Notes: generated by a model from the sequence alone, not told the origin. A DNA stretch of 64,000 nt from Vibrio sagamiensis NBRC 104589 (GCF_007990935.1 NZ_BJXJ01000002.1:124001-188000), one strand, 5' to 3'. Positions 18,234 to 28,927 are shown, counted from the first letter of the stretch. Numbers and translations are program-made.

Positions 18234-19562
18234 ATGAAAAAACTGCTTCCACTATTTATCAGCGCAGCACTAGGCAGTCTGAGCGCCGCAACATGGGCAG
18301 ACTCTTTATCTGAAATCTATGATGTAGCGAAACAAAATGATCCACAGTTGCTCAATGCCGCCGCAGAGCGTGATATGGCTTTTGAAGCAATCAACTCCAC
18401 CCGCAGTGTCTTACTTCCACAGATTAAACTCAGTGCAGGTTACACAATTACTCGTGGTGATACTGATTCTCAAAATTCTGCCCTTAGTGGCAGCACGGAT
18501 CAAAATGAGCTTTCCGCTGGTGTTGGGTTTAGTCAAGAAATCTATAACCGTAGTTCTTGGATCGCACTAGACACTGCAGAAAAAAGTGCCCGCCAATCCG
18601 ATGCTAAGTACGCAGCAACTCAACAGGGGTTAATCCTACGCGTCTCTCAAGCATATTTTGATGTGCTGCGTGCCAATGATAATCTGGTGTTTGTTCGTGC
18701 AGAGAAAGCTGCTGTTGGACGCCAGCTTGAACAAACTAAACAACGTTTTGATGTTGGCTTGTCCGCCATCACTGATGTTCACGATGCTCAAGCACAGTAC
18801 GACGCAGTGTTGGCTGACGAAGTACTCGCACAAAATAAATTAATTAACAACTATGAGGCGTTACGTGAAATCACAGGGCAAGAACACAAGAACTTAGACG
18901 TTTTAAATACAGAACGCTTCTCAGCAAGCCCTTCTGAAGAATCATCACAAGCTCTTATAGAAGAAGCGAAAAATAAAAATCTTAGCTTACTGTCATTCCG
19001 TATTGCTCAAGATATTGCTCGAGACAATATTTCTTTATCAAATTCGGGACACCTGCCAAGCTTGTCTCTTGACGGCGGATATAACTACTCAGACGTAACT
19101 AATAGTTCAAGAAACAATACCACTGATGGCCTCAATATCGGACTTAATTTAGAAGTACCATTATATACTGGTGGACGTGTCAGCTCTGATGTAAAACAGG
19201 CCGAATACAAATATGTTTCTGCTAGCGAACTGTTAGAAAAGGAATATCGCAGTGTGACCAAAGAAGTTCGAGCGCAGAATAACAACATTAATGCGTCAAT
19301 CGGCGCAATTAAAGCATATGAACAATCAGTGATATCAGCTAAATCTGCACTTGAAGCAACAGAAGCAGGTTTTGACGTTGGAACTCGTACTATTGTAGAT
19401 GTTTTAGAAGCCACTCGTCGCTTATACGACGCAAATAAGAGCTTATCCAACGCACGTTATGACTACATTCTGGCTCGACTTCAGTTACATCAAGCAGTGG
19501 GAAGTCTCAGTGAACAAGATATCATTGATGTCAATGCAGGGCTGATTACAACTAAAAAATAA
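18234..19562 (+). CDS. tolC: TolC outer-membrane efflux channel
   Basis: The protein is 442 aa from the ATG at 18234 (MKKLLPLFIS); an ATG two codons upstream is also possible. The signal peptide ends ATWA. Two tandem OEP repeats (about 25-215 and 230-425) each give beta-strand and long coiled-coil segments; the second repeat is marked by NLEVPLYTGGRV. TolC is the common exit duct for RND/ABC pumps and type I secretion. The divergent partner is nudF, and the 380-bp gap (17847-18227) presumably holds both promoters; no site is clear enough to name. Confidence 0.95.
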   Translation: MKKLLPLFISAALGSLSAATWADSLSEIYDVAKQNDPQLLNAAAERDMAFEAINSTRSVLLPQIKLSAGYTITRGDTDSQNSALSGSTDQNELSAGVGFSQEIYNRSSWIALDTAEKSARQSDAKYAATQQGLILRVSQAYFDVLRANDNLVFVRAEKAAVGRQLEQTKQRFDVGLSAITDVHDAQAQYDAVLADEVLAQNKLINNYEALREITGQEHKNLDVLNTERFSASPSEESSQALIEEAKNKNLSLLSFRIAQDIARDNISLSNSGHLPSLSLDGGYNYSDVTNSSRNNTTDGLNIGLNLEVPLYTGGRVSSDVKQAEYKYVSASELLEKEYRSVTKEVRAQNNNINASIGAIKAYEQSVISAKSALEATEAGFDVGTRTIVDVLEATRRLYDANKSLSNARYDYILARLQLHQAVGSLSEQDIIDVNAGLITTKK

Positions 19563-19567
19563 AGTCG

Positions 19568-19590
19568 TATACCTAAGTAATCTCATCAAG
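19568..19590. repeat. Partial copy of the intergenic palindrome family
   Basis: TATACCTAAGTAATCTCATCAAG matches the left half of the element intact at 45115-45147. It lies between tolC and its terminator. Confidence 0.5.
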
Positions 19591-19611
19591 AGAATTTATA
19601 ATATCAAAACT

Positions 19612-19644
19612 AAAACGCCAGTTGAAAAATCAACTGGCGTTTTT
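19612..19644. terminator. Bidirectional terminator between tolC and hldE
   Basis: A 14-bp perfect stem (19612-19625 with 19630-19643) has an AAAA loop, with T-runs on both strands. Confidence 0.94.
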
Positions 19645-19728
19645 ATATTTACTCTCTTAATTGCAACCCAAAAAGTGCGAACACAACCAAGAAATAAGGC
19701 CACGTATTCCGCCCACCAAAGACAACAC

Positions 19729-21159
19729 TTAGCCTTTTCCGCCTTTAATCGCGTTGATGATTTCACTGGTGGAGCAACCGTCTTCAAAATTTAAGACACG
19801 AACTTCACCACCTGCAGCAATCACTTCTTTACCACCAGCAATTTCTTCAGGTTTATAATCGCCGCCTTTAACAAGTAAACTCGGCAAAACTTCAGAGATC
19901 AAACGCTGTGGTGTATCTTCGCAAAATGGCACCACCCAATCGACTGCACCGAGCCCAGCAAGCACCGCCATTCGGCGATCCGTTGGATTAACAGGACGAC
20001 CCGGGCCTTTTAAGCGTTTGACTGACTCATCAGTGTTAACCGCGACAATTAGTCGGTCGCCCAACTCTGCAGCGTGGTTGAGATAAGATACATGGCCTGC
20101 GTGCAAAATATCAAAACAACCATTGGTCATCACCACTGTTTCACCTTTAGCGCGGCTTTTCTTGACGGCCTCAATTAATGTTGATTCTGAAATCACCCCA
20201 TAGTCGGTATCTTGACTACCGTGCACAGCTTCAGCCAGTTCCACCTCTGATAAGGTTGATGTACCTAGTTTACCCACCACGACGCCTGCCGCTGCATTAG
20301 CGAGTGCGCAAGCCTCTTGAAACGATTTACCTGCAGCGATTGACGCTGCCAAAACAGAAATTACCGTATCACCCGCACCTGTTACGTCATACACTTCTTT
20401 CGCTTGAGTTGGTAAGTGGAACGGTTTTTGGCCTCTTTGGATCAACGTCATACCGTGCTCACTGCGGGTCACCAGTAACGCTTCAAAATCGAACTCTTCA
20501 ACCAAGGCAAGGGCTTTTTCGATAAGCTCTTGCTCAGAGGTCACTTTACCAACCACATCCTCGAATTCTTTCATATTAGGCGTTAATAACGTCGCACCAC
20601 GATAACGTTCAAAGTCAGCCCCCTTTGGATCAACAAAAACAGGCACTTTCGCAGCTCGTGCTTTCTGAATATAAGCTTGAACGTGCTCTAATGATCCTTT
20701 GGCGTAATCTGACATAATCACCGCTTGAACATTAGGGAGCGTACTTTCCATACGAGATAGTACCGGTTCTGGGTCGGTATTTTCGAACTTATCTTCAAAA
20801 TCCAAACGAATTAATTGCTGGCTACGACTCATCACCCTGAGTTTGGTAATGGTTGGATAATTAGGTAATGCAACAAAGTCACACTTCACTTTGAGTGAGT
20901 TTAAGGTTTCTGTCAGTACTTTGGCAGGTTCATCAATACCAGTAAGACCAACAATATGAGCATGGCCACCCAGTGAAGCGATATTCATTGCGACGTTAGC
21001 AGCACCGCCCGGGCGTTCTTCATTATTTTCTACTTTAACAACAGGCACTGGGGCTTCTGGTGAAATACGCCCAGTTGGGCCATACCAGTAACGGTCGAGC
21101 ATAACATCACCGATAATGAGTACGCCAGCACTGTTGTAGTCAGGTAGAATAGGTTTCAT
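19729..21159 (-). CDS. hldE: HldE, bifunctional heptose-7-phosphate kinase / adenylyltransferase
   Basis: The protein is 476 aa and makes ADP-heptose for the LPS inner core. The N-terminal ribokinase-like kinase (about 1-315) ends with the catalytic [12 protein letters not shown]. The C-terminal adenylyltransferase (about 340-476) opens with [16 protein letters not shown], including the HxGH motif. The start at 21159 (MKPILPDYN) has SD GGAGA; an in-frame ATG at 21180 lacks family similarity. It is co-oriented downstream of glnE, a conserved pair. Confidence 0.97.
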   Translation of the reverse strand: MKPILPDYNSAGVLIIGDVMLDRYWYGPTGRISPEAPVPVVKVENNEERPGGAANVAMNIASLGGHAHIVGLTGIDEPAKVLTETLNSLKVKCDFVALPNYPTITKLRVMSRSQQLIRLDFEDKFENTDPEPVLSRMESTLPNVQAVIMSDYAKGSLEHVQAYIQKARAAKVPVFVDPKGADFERYRGATLLTPNMKEFEDVVGKVTSEQELIEKALALVEEFDFEALLVTRSEHGMTLIQRGQKPFHLPTQAKEVYDVTGAGDTVISVLAASIAAGKSFQEACALANAAAGVVVGKLGTSTLSEVELAEAVHGSQDTDYGVISESTLIEAVKKSRAKGETVVMTNGCFDILHAGHVSYLNHAAELGDRLIVAVNTDESVKRLKGPGRPVNPTDRRMAVLAGLGAVDWVVPFCEDTPQRLISEVLPSLLVKGGDYKPEEIAGGKEVIAAGGEVRVLNFEDGCSTSEIINAIKGGKG

Positions 21160-21235
21160 TGTTGGTCTCCAAAAATTCAATCAACATAAGTTTAACACAG
21201 GCTTTTTGTCGGCAGAACTCCGCACTGTTAAGTTA

Positions 21236-24085
21236 CTATTTTGTAGTCAGCCATTGCTGCCAAGCTTGCTGAACCCACTCTCGCTCTGTAATAAACTTTG
21301 TTTGTGCTACATCTGCATCTAAGTTGAGTAAGTTTCGACGATGGATCTCATCTCGCATCGATGTGTAGGCTTGTGTTAGGCGCACCGCTTGCTCTTCTTC
21401 CATTACTTGCTGAGCAATTAACGTTTCGAAAATACGAACATTATCACACCAACGTGTCAATTTAGGTTTATCATGACTGAAGTTAAGTACAAGATATTGC
21501 GCCAGAAACTCGATATCGGTAATCCCGCCAACATCTTGCTTCAGCATAAAACGCCCTGCCTTTTGACCACCAAGGTGATGACGCATTTTTTCACGCATTT
21601 CAACCACATCGCGCTGTAATTTAGCTTGCTCCCGTGATTTACATAGAACATCGTAACGTATGTTACGAAAGGCGATGGAGAGTGGTTCATCTCCATAAAT
21701 GACACGAGCGCGCACTAAGGCTTGGTGTTCCCACGTCCATGCTTCTTGATGTTGGTATTCATCAAAAGCCAACGTTGGACTCACCAATAAACCAGATGCA
21801 CCGGATGGTCGTAAGCGGGTATCAACATCATATAAAATACCTGATGCTGTCCGTGTTGAAAAAATATGAATTATGCGCTGTGCCAGCCTAAGATAAAATT
21901 GGCGGCCATCGATTTCCTTTTTACCATCGGTATACACGTCGACAGGGCAATCGTGCATAAAAACAATGTCTAAGTCTGAGTTATATCCTAGTTCCCAGCC
22001 GCCGACTTTGCCATAGCCGATAACCGCAAACCCTTTCCCTTCCCGTTGTTGGAGGTGGGTGGGCTCACCGTATTTCTCGGATACTTGTAACCAAGCTTGC
22101 TGTACCACTGCTTCGACAATCGCTTCGGCTAAATAGGTCAGGTGATCACTGACTTTCATTATCGGCAATGCTCCAGCAATATCCGCCGCTGCAATGCGTA
22201 ACATACAAATTTGCTTAAATTGTCGTAAAGCATCCATTTGCTGTTCCATGTCATCTTCTGGAATTCGTGCCAGAAAGTCGCGTAGCTCAGTTTGGTAGCT
22301 ATCCAACGGAATTGGGCGATAAAGATGCTGAGGATCAATCAGTTCATCCAATAAAATGGGGTAACGTGACAACTGCTCCGAAATCATTGGGCTGGCGGTA
22401 CATAAACGAACTAACTGTACGAGGGCGGCTGGATGCTCATCGAGTAATTCTAAATAGGTTGTACGAGTACAAATATTGTACAGTAAATGCAACACTCGAG
22501 ATAAACCAAACATCGCTTCTGGATGAGAAAAAATGGTCGAAAAAACTTTTGGCATCAAACGAGCTAGGACTTCTCGTCCTCGAGGCCCCAATGTTTTCTT
22601 GGCTAAGTCGGCTTTAAATTGAATGATTTCTTTCGTCATCGTCTCTACGTCATGCATGGCAAGATCTTGACTTAGGATCTGCTCAACGACATCGTACTTT
22701 GCCGCCATATCCCAAAGCTCATAGAAATGGCGTGCCACCTCTTGAGCTTCATCTTCTTCTTCATCACCAATCAAACTTTCAAATACGATATGCACCCGGT
22801 GCATGTGTTGATGGATCTCTTCTAACAACGCGTCCCATGAGGGACTTCTCATCGCTATAGCGAGTTTAAGGCGCTCCTCTTCCGCTTCAGGTAAAGTTTG
22901 TGTTTGCTTGTCTGCCATGGCTTGCATCAAGTTTTCTAGTTGACGTAAATAGCGATATGCTGCTGTCAAATAATTCACCTGATCTTGAGGTAACTGCCCT
23001 AATTGACCAATCGCTTCAAGGGTTTCTAACAATCCTCTTCCTCGTAAAGACGGCTCTCGACCACCACGGATCAACTGAAAAGATTGTGCAATAAACTCGA
23101 TCTCGCGAATCCCTCCTGAACCTAGTTTTATGTTATGACTTAGCCCTCGACGTCGCACCTCACTGCTGATCATTGATTTCATACGACGTAGTGATTGGAT
23201 AGCACTAAAATCGATATAACGCCGAAAAACAAAAGGACGTAACATCTGGCGTAATTCTTGATATTGTGGGTACATCTCACATCCCATGACTCGAGCTTTG
23301 ATCATGGCATAACGTTCCCAATCCCGTCCTTGCTCTTGATAATAATCCTCAAGAGCTGCATAGCTCATCACCAGCGGGCCGCTTTCACCAAATGGACGTA
23401 AGCGCATATCGACTCGGTAACAAAATCCATCGAAGGTTTGTTGATCCAGCGCTTTGATTATCCGCTGCCCAAGACGCGTAAAGAACTGGGCATTTGAAAT
23501 ACTACGGCGTGTCCCTTGAGTTTCACCGTTTTCTGGATAGGTAAATATCAAGTCAATGTCAGAGGAAAAGTTGAGCTCTCCTCCGCCCAATTTGCCCATT
23601 CCTATAATGAGCATCGGTTGGGCTTCACCAGCTGCGTTAGTTGGTGTGCCCCACTCTTTGCAACACACCTTGTATTGCCATTGATACGTTTCAACGATCA
23701 TCGCCTCTGCTAATTGTGACAAATGATGCAAAGATTCTTCTAAGGTCCATCCATGTGTGAAATCTTTCCAAGCGATGTAAACCATCTCACGGCGACGAAA
23801 CTGACGTAGAACGCGATGAGCGGCACTCTCATCTTGGCTTTCTGCCAAAAGACTGGCCAATTGTTCGCGATACTCTTGTTGACGTTGTTTCTCCGCTAAC
23901 ATGCTCGGTAAACACTGAGCAAGATCATCATCTTGAGCAATCGCATCAATTACAAATTGACTCAAACCGGATATAAAGCGAAATTGCTCTGCCACATCTT
24001 CTGGCCACTGTTGGTAATAACCCTTTTTTTCAGCCTGCTGTACCGCCATATAAGAGATAGAAACCAGTCGTTGAGGCAATTGCAT
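21236..24085 (-). CDS. glnE: GlnE, glutamine synthetase adenylyltransferase / deadenylase
   Basis: The protein is 949 aa, the usual length. It has two nucleotidyltransferase domains. The N-terminal deadenylase shows GGGELNFSSDIDLIF (about residues 168-182). The C-terminal adenylyltransferase shows GGWELGYNSDLDIVFMHD (about 698-715). Each carries the metal-binding DxD. GlnE reversibly adenylylates glutamine synthetase in response to GlnB and glutamine. The SD AAGGAAG lies upstream of 24085. Confidence 0.97.
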   Translation of the reverse strand: MQLPQRLVSISYMAVQQAEKKGYYQQWPEDVAEQFRFISGLSQFVIDAIAQDDDLAQCLPSMLAEKQRQQEYREQLASLLAESQDESAAHRVLRQFRRREMVYIAWKDFTHGWTLEESLHHLSQLAEAMIVETYQWQYKVCCKEWGTPTNAAGEAQPMLIIGMGKLGGGELNFSSDIDLIFTYPENGETQGTRRSISNAQFFTRLGQRIIKALDQQTFDGFCYRVDMRLRPFGESGPLVMSYAALEDYYQEQGRDWERYAMIKARVMGCEMYPQYQELRQMLRPFVFRRYIDFSAIQSLRRMKSMISSEVRRRGLSHNIKLGSGGIREIEFIAQSFQLIRGGREPSLRGRGLLETLEAIGQLGQLPQDQVNYLTAAYRYLRQLENLMQAMADKQTQTLPEAEEERLKLAIAMRSPSWDALLEEIHQHMHRVHIVFESLIGDEEEDEAQEVARHFYELWDMAAKYDVVEQILSQDLAMHDVETMTKEIIQFKADLAKKTLGPRGREVLARLMPKVFSTIFSHPEAMFGLSRVLHLLYNICTRTTYLELLDEHPAALVQLVRLCTASPMISEQLSRYPILLDELIDPQHLYRPIPLDSYQTELRDFLARIPEDDMEQQMDALRQFKQICMLRIAAADIAGALPIMKVSDHLTYLAEAIVEAVVQQAWLQVSEKYGEPTHLQQREGKGFAVIGYGKVGGWELGYNSDLDIVFMHDCPVDVYTDGKKEIDGRQFYLRLAQRIIHIFSTRTASGILYDVDTRLRPSGASGLLVSPTLAFDEYQHQEAWTWEHQALVRARVIYGDEPLSIAFRNIRYDVLCKSREQAKLQRDVVEMREKMRHHLGGQKAGRFMLKQDVGGITDIEFLAQYLVLNFSHDKPKLTRWCDNVRIFETLIAQQVMEEEQAVRLTQAYTSMRDEIHRRNLLNLDADVAQTKFITEREWVQQAWQQWLTTK

Positions 24086-24215
24086 AGTTCTTCCTTGTGT
24101 AAAATTGCAACAATAGAGCGTAATAGCATATCAGCTCAGTTTGTAGTCACGGTGATCCAAAAAGCAACGCTCAGTCAAATACAGTGGGCGACTTATAGAG
24201 ACTTATTGATACCTA

Positions 24216-24247
24216 CACAAAGCGAAATACCGACATTTCGCTTTGTG
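24216..24247. repeat. Strong inverted repeat between ygiF and glnE
   Basis: A 13-bp perfect stem (24216-24228 with 24235-24247, CACAAAGCGAAAT/ATTTCGCTTTGTG) has a 6-nt loop just after the ygiF stop. No T-run follows on the minus strand, so it is a 3'-end stabiliser or weak terminator rather than a standard intrinsic terminator. Confidence 0.7.
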
Positions 24248-24264
24248 ACTTGATGCTATAATGA

Positions 24265-25797
24265 TTAATCTCGCCAGTAAGGCGCTACTTCAATACCAAT
24301 TGCTCGAGTTTGATCCATAGCATGAAGAATAGAGCGCTCTTGCCGCTGCAACCAGCGCTCCAATTGCTCTTGTTCTTCTCCTTGTAGCATACCTACTAAA
24401 GGTAATAGGTGATTCAACATTAACAGGTCATCAATACCATAGACTAAGTCTTCCCAAGGTAAACGAAATGCATTCCTTTCATTGGGGTCGTACAAACTGG
24501 CAAAACCAATCCCCGTATACAAATTACGTTGTAAACGGTAACGTTGATCAACATATGCTTGGGCAGACAATTCTCGTTCAATAGGGAAAGCTTCAACGAG
24601 CTCAGCCCAAGTACGATCCAACTGTATAATAGAAAAAGGCTGAATATTACTCGACAGTTTTTCACGCGCTCTATCATCTAAAAAAGGTTGCCAGCCTCGG
24701 GTCAAGATCCAGCGACTCAAATCCAAAAGTAACCCCGTATAACGTGCAGAGCATAATAAATTAAGCGTTTCATCTCGACTTGGTAGTTCTTCAAATTGCT
24801 GAGTTAATTCTGAGACTAAGAATTTACGAGCATCCAATTTACGCAGAACATTCCCTTTATCTTCAAGTAATTCTTCAAGGTGGGCATGTTCATCCAGCCA
24901 ATCAAACTCTCCTTCAAGCCACTTAAGTTCCTGACGTAAAAGAGCGCTTGCGCGGCGCGGAACCATACCGCCAAAAATGGTGAGCGTCTGTCGGATAAAT
25001 CGAATTGCATTGATAATTTCACGCAAGGCTGCGACACAATCACGCTCAATATAAATTTGCTCGTGATAATGCCAATGGGACAATGCATGTTCCAGAGAAT
25101 GAATTAGGCAGTTTTCGACACTGTCTTGTCTTTTGCTATCCACTAACGATAAAGGTTGAACTTCATCGCCAATGTACCCTTGCGCTAAACGGTATCCTTT
25201 TGCAGCTTTACTGAGATTACCCAAGCGCATTCCCCCCGCTTCACATAACGTACGAGCTAAAGTGAATAACGCATCGGTTTGACCTGATTTTAGTTCCAAT
25301 TCGACTTCACAAATCGGCTCACTAACTTCTTGACCATCGTTATCGAAGGCAATGACAGAGCCTTGGTCAAACGCAACTTCAATTTGACTGCCATCAGATA
25401 AACTGATCAACCACTGCTCACGCAGAAAGTTTGTTGAAAATAATGGCGCCAACTCAAACTGCAAAGTTTCAATATCTTTGCCATCAGGCCAAATGTCAGA
25501 AGGGTGAAGTGTGAGCTCAGGCTCATTTTTAGTATGTTCCGCATTGTATTCGGGCCTTTGATGAAGGCCCGCGACAACACGCCCTGCGGTTTTTACTGTT
25601 TGAACAAAAACATCATCAAATCGGCGGATTCTTAGTCCAATGTCATGCTTTCTTAGCCATTCATCAGCCGTATCAAAATAGATGTTACCTAGGTCGCGAC
25701 AACTGTGCTGCAGTACTTTAGTCTCAGCAATTTTTGCCTTTAAAGTTTCTGAAAATTCAGGAGAAACAAAAAACTTCAGTTCTATCTCGGTTTCCAT
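24265..25797 (-). CDS. ygiF: YgiF, CYTH-CHAD domain inorganic triphosphatase
   Basis: The protein is 510 aa. The N-terminal CYTH domain (1-200) opens with METEIELKFF, the ExExK signature, followed by basic and acidic tunnel residues. The C-terminal CHAD domain (about 225-500) has the His-rich helices typical of polyphosphate binding. E. coli YgiF hydrolyses tripolyphosphate. The start at 25797 has SD AAAGG; an in-frame ATG 19 codons upstream is not family-like. It lies upstream of glnE as in E. coli and divergent from the phosphate transport pair. Confidence 0.93.
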   Translation of the reverse strand: METEIELKFFVSPEFSETLKAKIAETKVLQHSCRDLGNIYFDTADEWLRKHDIGLRIRRFDDVFVQTVKTAGRVVAGLHQRPEYNAEHTKNEPELTLHPSDIWPDGKDIETLQFELAPLFSTNFLREQWLISLSDGSQIEVAFDQGSVIAFDNDGQEVSEPICEVELELKSGQTDALFTLARTLCEAGGMRLGNLSKAAKGYRLAQGYIGDEVQPLSLVDSKRQDSVENCLIHSLEHALSHWHYHEQIYIERDCVAALREIINAIRFIRQTLTIFGGMVPRRASALLRQELKWLEGEFDWLDEHAHLEELLEDKGNVLRKLDARKFLVSELTQQFEELPSRDETLNLLCSARYTGLLLDLSRWILTRGWQPFLDDRAREKLSSNIQPFSIIQLDRTWAELVEAFPIERELSAQAYVDQRYRLQRNLYTGIGFASLYDPNERNAFRLPWEDLVYGIDDLLMLNHLLPLVGMLQGEEQEQLERWLQRQERSILHAMDQTRAIGIEVAPYWRD

Positions 25798-26002
25798 AAC
25801 TATACCTTTCAACGCAGATAGAAACAGGATATTGCCTAATTTATCAGACGGCAAGTAAGAAATATCCGCTGAATGATGATCTAAAACAGTTTTAATGAAC
25901 CATGTAATGCGTTAACATGCGCGCCTTTATAGCCATCGTTCAACATTTCGCCAAGAAATGGTGTATGTTTTTTTAAGGTTATAGTGATTAGGTTGAATGG
26001 CC

Positions 26003-26683
26003 ATGCCAGTAAATACAATTATGGGGTTATTTGCAAAGTCCCCGATTAAACCTTTGCAACGCCACGTTGTGTGTGTCAATGAATGTTGCTCGCATCTAGT
26101 TAAGTTCTTCGAAGTATCTTCAAAGGGTGACTGGGAAAAAGCATCTGAAATCCGAGCTCAAATCTCTCATCTGGAGAGAGAAGCTGATGTACTAAAACGT
26201 GAGATCCGATTAAAACTGCCTCGCGGTTTGTTCATGCCAGTTGATCGTACTGACATGCTTGAGCTTCTAACTCAACAAGACAAACTGGCAAATCTGGCAA
26301 AAGATATCGCTGGTCGTGTTTATGGCCGTCAGCTTGTCATTCCAGAGGCTCTCCAACCAAACTTCCTTGCTTACGTTCAACGTTGCCTTGATGCGGCTAA
26401 CCAGGCGCAAAAAGTCATCAATGAACTTGATGAACTTTTAGAAACAGGCTTCAAAGGCCGAGAGGTAACACTCGTTGCTGAAATGATTCATCAATTGGAC
26501 GTGATTGAAGATGATACCGATGCAATGCAGATTGAACTACGTCAGCAATTAATGACTGTTGAATCTGACTTGAACCCAATCGATGTCATGTTCTTATACA
26601 AAATTCTTGAATGGGTGGGTGGTATCGCCGATCAAGCGCAGCGCGTAGGTGCTCGCTTGGAAGTGATGCTATCACGATCTTAA
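26003..26683 (+). CDS. DUF47 / TIGR00153 PhoU-like protein
   Basis: The protein is 226 aa from the ATG at 26003 (MPVNTIMGLFAKSP); an ATG two codons earlier has its AGG too close. It is all-helical with PhoU-like repeated motifs (HLEREADVLKREIRLKLPRGLFMPVDRTDM, and HQLDVIEDDTDAM). Members accompany PiT transporters and are thought to modulate phosphate uptake. It lies 130 bp upstream of the PiT gene, so an operon is likely. It is not a PstSCAB-linked PhoU. Confidence 0.9.
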   Translation: MPVNTIMGLFAKSPIKPLQRHVVCVNECCSHLVKFFEVSSKGDWEKASEIRAQISHLEREADVLKREIRLKLPRGLFMPVDRTDMLELLTQQDKLANLAKDIAGRVYGRQLVIPEALQPNFLAYVQRCLDAANQAQKVINELDELLETGFKGREVTLVAEMIHQLDVIEDDTDAMQIELRQQLMTVESDLNPIDVMFLYKILEWVGGIADQAQRVGARLEVMLSRS

Positions 26684-26813
26684 ATCAATACGTTAACGAC
26701 ATAACGAAGAGCATCATTAACAAACAATAGAAGGACGCTGATAACCGTCAACGTCTTCATCATGTTGCGTGTGAAATTTTGCTCCGCTTGTTATAAAACA
26801 ACTAGGTATTACG

Positions 26814-28073
26814 ATGGATATCCTTGCGAACTACGGCACTGTCCTGATTATTGTTGCAGCAATTTTTGGTTTAATGATGGCAATTGGTATTGGTGCGAAT
26901 GACGTTGCCAATGCAATGGGCACATCAGTAGGTTCAAAAGCACTAACGGTAAAACAAGCGATCATTATCGCAATGATCTTTGAATTTGCAGGTGCTTACC
27001 TTGCTGGCGGTGAAGTAACCGACACTATCCGTAAAGGTGTTATCGAAACATCTCTTTTTGCAAATCAACCAGACGTACTCGTGTTTGGTATGATGTCAGC
27101 CTTGCTTGCTGCTGGCACTTGGCTACTCCTTGCTTCTTATATGGGTTGGCCTGTTTCAACTACCCACTCAATTATTGGAGCCATTATTGGTTTCGCTTGC
27201 GTATCCGTCGGCACTGAAGCCGTAGACTGGACCAGCGTTCAAGGTATCGTCGGCAGCTGGCTTATCACTCCTGTTATCTCCGGTTTTTTTGCATACGCCA
27301 TCTTTGTCAGTGCACAACGTCTAATTTTTGATACTGAAACTCCACTGATTAATGCCAAACGCTTTGTGCCAGTTTATATGTTCATTACGACAATGGTAAT
27401 TGCCCTGGTAACTATCAAGAAAGGCCTTAAGCATGTTGGTTTACATCTAAACAATGGCGAAGCTTGGATGTGGTCTGCATTGGTTTCTACTGCCGTAATG
27501 GTGGGTGGCTATTACTACATTCAAAAGAAATTTGCTAATCGTGAAGAAGACCACAGTTTTTCTGGTGTAGAGGGCATCTTCAGCGTACTGATGGTTATTA
27601 CTGCTTGTGCTATGGCTTTTGCTCACGGCTCTAATGACGTTGCTAATGCAATTGGTCCCCTGTCAGCAATTGTATCCACAGTTGAACACCTTGGTGAAGT
27701 AACAGCAAAAAGTACTATTGCATGGTGGATCCTACCACTAGGTGGCTTTGGTATTGTGGTTGGTCTAGCCACGCTGGGTCATAAAGTAATGGCAACGGTC
27801 GGCACAGGTATCACAGAACTTACACCAAGTCGTGGTTTTGCGGCTCAGCTTGCAACAGCTTGCACCGTTGTGCTTGCTTCGGGCACAGGTCTGCCCATTT
27901 CGACAACACAAACACTCGTAGGCGCTGTATTAGGGGTAGGTTTCGCTCGTGGTATTGCAGCATTGAATCTTGGAGTTGTTCGTAACATCGTTGCCTCATG
28001 GGTAGTAACACTACCTGCGGGTGCATTGTTAGCAGTAGTTTTTTTCTACGCAATCCAAGCAATATTTTCATAA
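26814..28073 (+). CDS. PiT family inorganic phosphate transporter
   Basis: The protein is 419 aa with about 10 membrane helices. The two inverted PiT signatures are visible: GANDVANAMGTSVGSKALT near residue 27 and GSNDVANAIGPLSAI near residue 272. PSTTHSIIGAIIG-type segments (VSTTHS, ISTTQTLVGAVLG) sit in each half. PiT carriers import metal-phosphate with protons or sodium. The pairing with the DUF47 gene favours phosphate over sulfate, by inference. The SD is a weak AGG. Confidence 0.93.
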   Translation: MDILANYGTVLIIVAAIFGLMMAIGIGANDVANAMGTSVGSKALTVKQAIIIAMIFEFAGAYLAGGEVTDTIRKGVIETSLFANQPDVLVFGMMSALLAAGTWLLLASYMGWPVSTTHSIIGAIIGFACVSVGTEAVDWTSVQGIVGSWLITPVISGFFAYAIFVSAQRLIFDTETPLINAKRFVPVYMFITTMVIALVTIKKGLKHVGLHLNNGEAWMWSALVSTAVMVGGYYYIQKKFANREEDHSFSGVEGIFSVLMVITACAMAFAHGSNDVANAIGPLSAIVSTVEHLGEVTAKSTIAWWILPLGGFGIVVGLATLGHKVMATVGTGITELTPSRGFAAQLATACTVVLASGTGLPISTTQTLVGAVLGVGFARGIAALNLGVVRNIVASWVVTLPAGALLAVVFFYAIQAIFS

Positions 28074-28115
28074 TTATCGCCTCGGCCACTGCATTTAAGT
28101 AATAAATTAATAACT

Positions 28116-28140
28116 AAGGGAGGGTAACCTCCCTTTCTTT
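28116..28140 (+). terminator. Terminator after the PiT gene
   Basis: An 8-bp perfect stem (AAGGGAGG 28116-28123 with CCTCCCTT 28128-28135) has a GTAA loop followed by TCTTTTG. Confidence 0.85.
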
Positions 28141-28239
28141 TGTTGCACACAAGCTTGAAACTTCATACTATTCACTTATTTCAGGCTCGAATTATACGGC
28201 ACCTGGACTATATCCAAGAAAATCGTTAAGGGATTTACT

Positions 28240-28851
28240 GTGAAAAAACTATTCATCACGGTTCTGTTTACACTGTTAGCAGTTCCAACAGCTCTCGCTG
28301 CAGACCGTTATATTTCGGATGATTTATTCACCTACATGCATTCTGGTCCAAACAATACATACCGTATTATGGGTAGTGTTAATGCTGGTGAGAAAGTAAA
28401 ACTGCTGCAAGTAAACAAAGATACAGGTTACACTAAAGTGCGTGACTCTCGTGGTCGTACAGGTTGGGTACAAAATAAATTTGTAACCAGCCAAGAAAGT
28501 ATGGCTAATCGTCTTCCACGTATCGAAAAAGAACTCGAGGAAGTCAAAAAGCAATTAGCAAATGCTCGTCAAAATTCAGATACTGAGAAAGCGGGTTTAG
28601 TCAATTCTCTAGAGACTCGAAACCAGCAGATCTCAGATCTTGAGAAAAAGTATTCTGAAATTAGTGACCAATTAACTTCTGTAGAAACAGAAAACCGTAA
28701 ACTGCGTGCAAAACTGGATACACAGAAAGAAGATATGTTTATGAAGTACTTCGCTTACGGTGGTGGTGTCGCTGGTATTGGTTTGCTGCTTGGGTTATTC
28801 CTGCCAAGCTTAATGCCTCGCAGGAAAAAATCACCGGCGGGTTGGGCTTAA
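28240..28851 (+). CDS. ygiM: YgiM-like SH3-domain envelope protein (TIGR04211)
   Basis: The protein is 203 aa with a GTG start preceded by AAGGGA. A signal peptide (about 1-20, ending ALAA) leads to a bacterial SH3 domain (about 22-85, YISDDLFTYMHSGPNNTYRI, GRTGWVQ). A coiled coil (about 95-165) and a C-terminal membrane helix (GGGVAGIGLLLGLFLPSL) with basic tail follow. The protein is therefore anchored in the inner membrane facing the periplasm. Its role is unknown; E. coli ygiM sits beside cca in the same way. Confidence 0.88.
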   Translation: MKKLFITVLFTLLAVPTALAADRYISDDLFTYMHSGPNNTYRIMGSVNAGEKVKLLQVNKDTGYTKVRDSRGRTGWVQNKFVTSQESMANRLPRIEKELEEVKKQLANARQNSDTEKAGLVNSLETRNQQISDLEKKYSEISDQLTSVETENRKLRAKLDTQKEDMFMKYFAYGGGVAGIGLLLGLFLPSLMPRRKKSPAGWA

Positions 28852-28927
28852 GGTTAACTGTTTTACTCACCTGGCTAATGAACTCAGCATTCAAGCAGAC
28901 CCAAGACAAAATTTTATACGGAAAATT

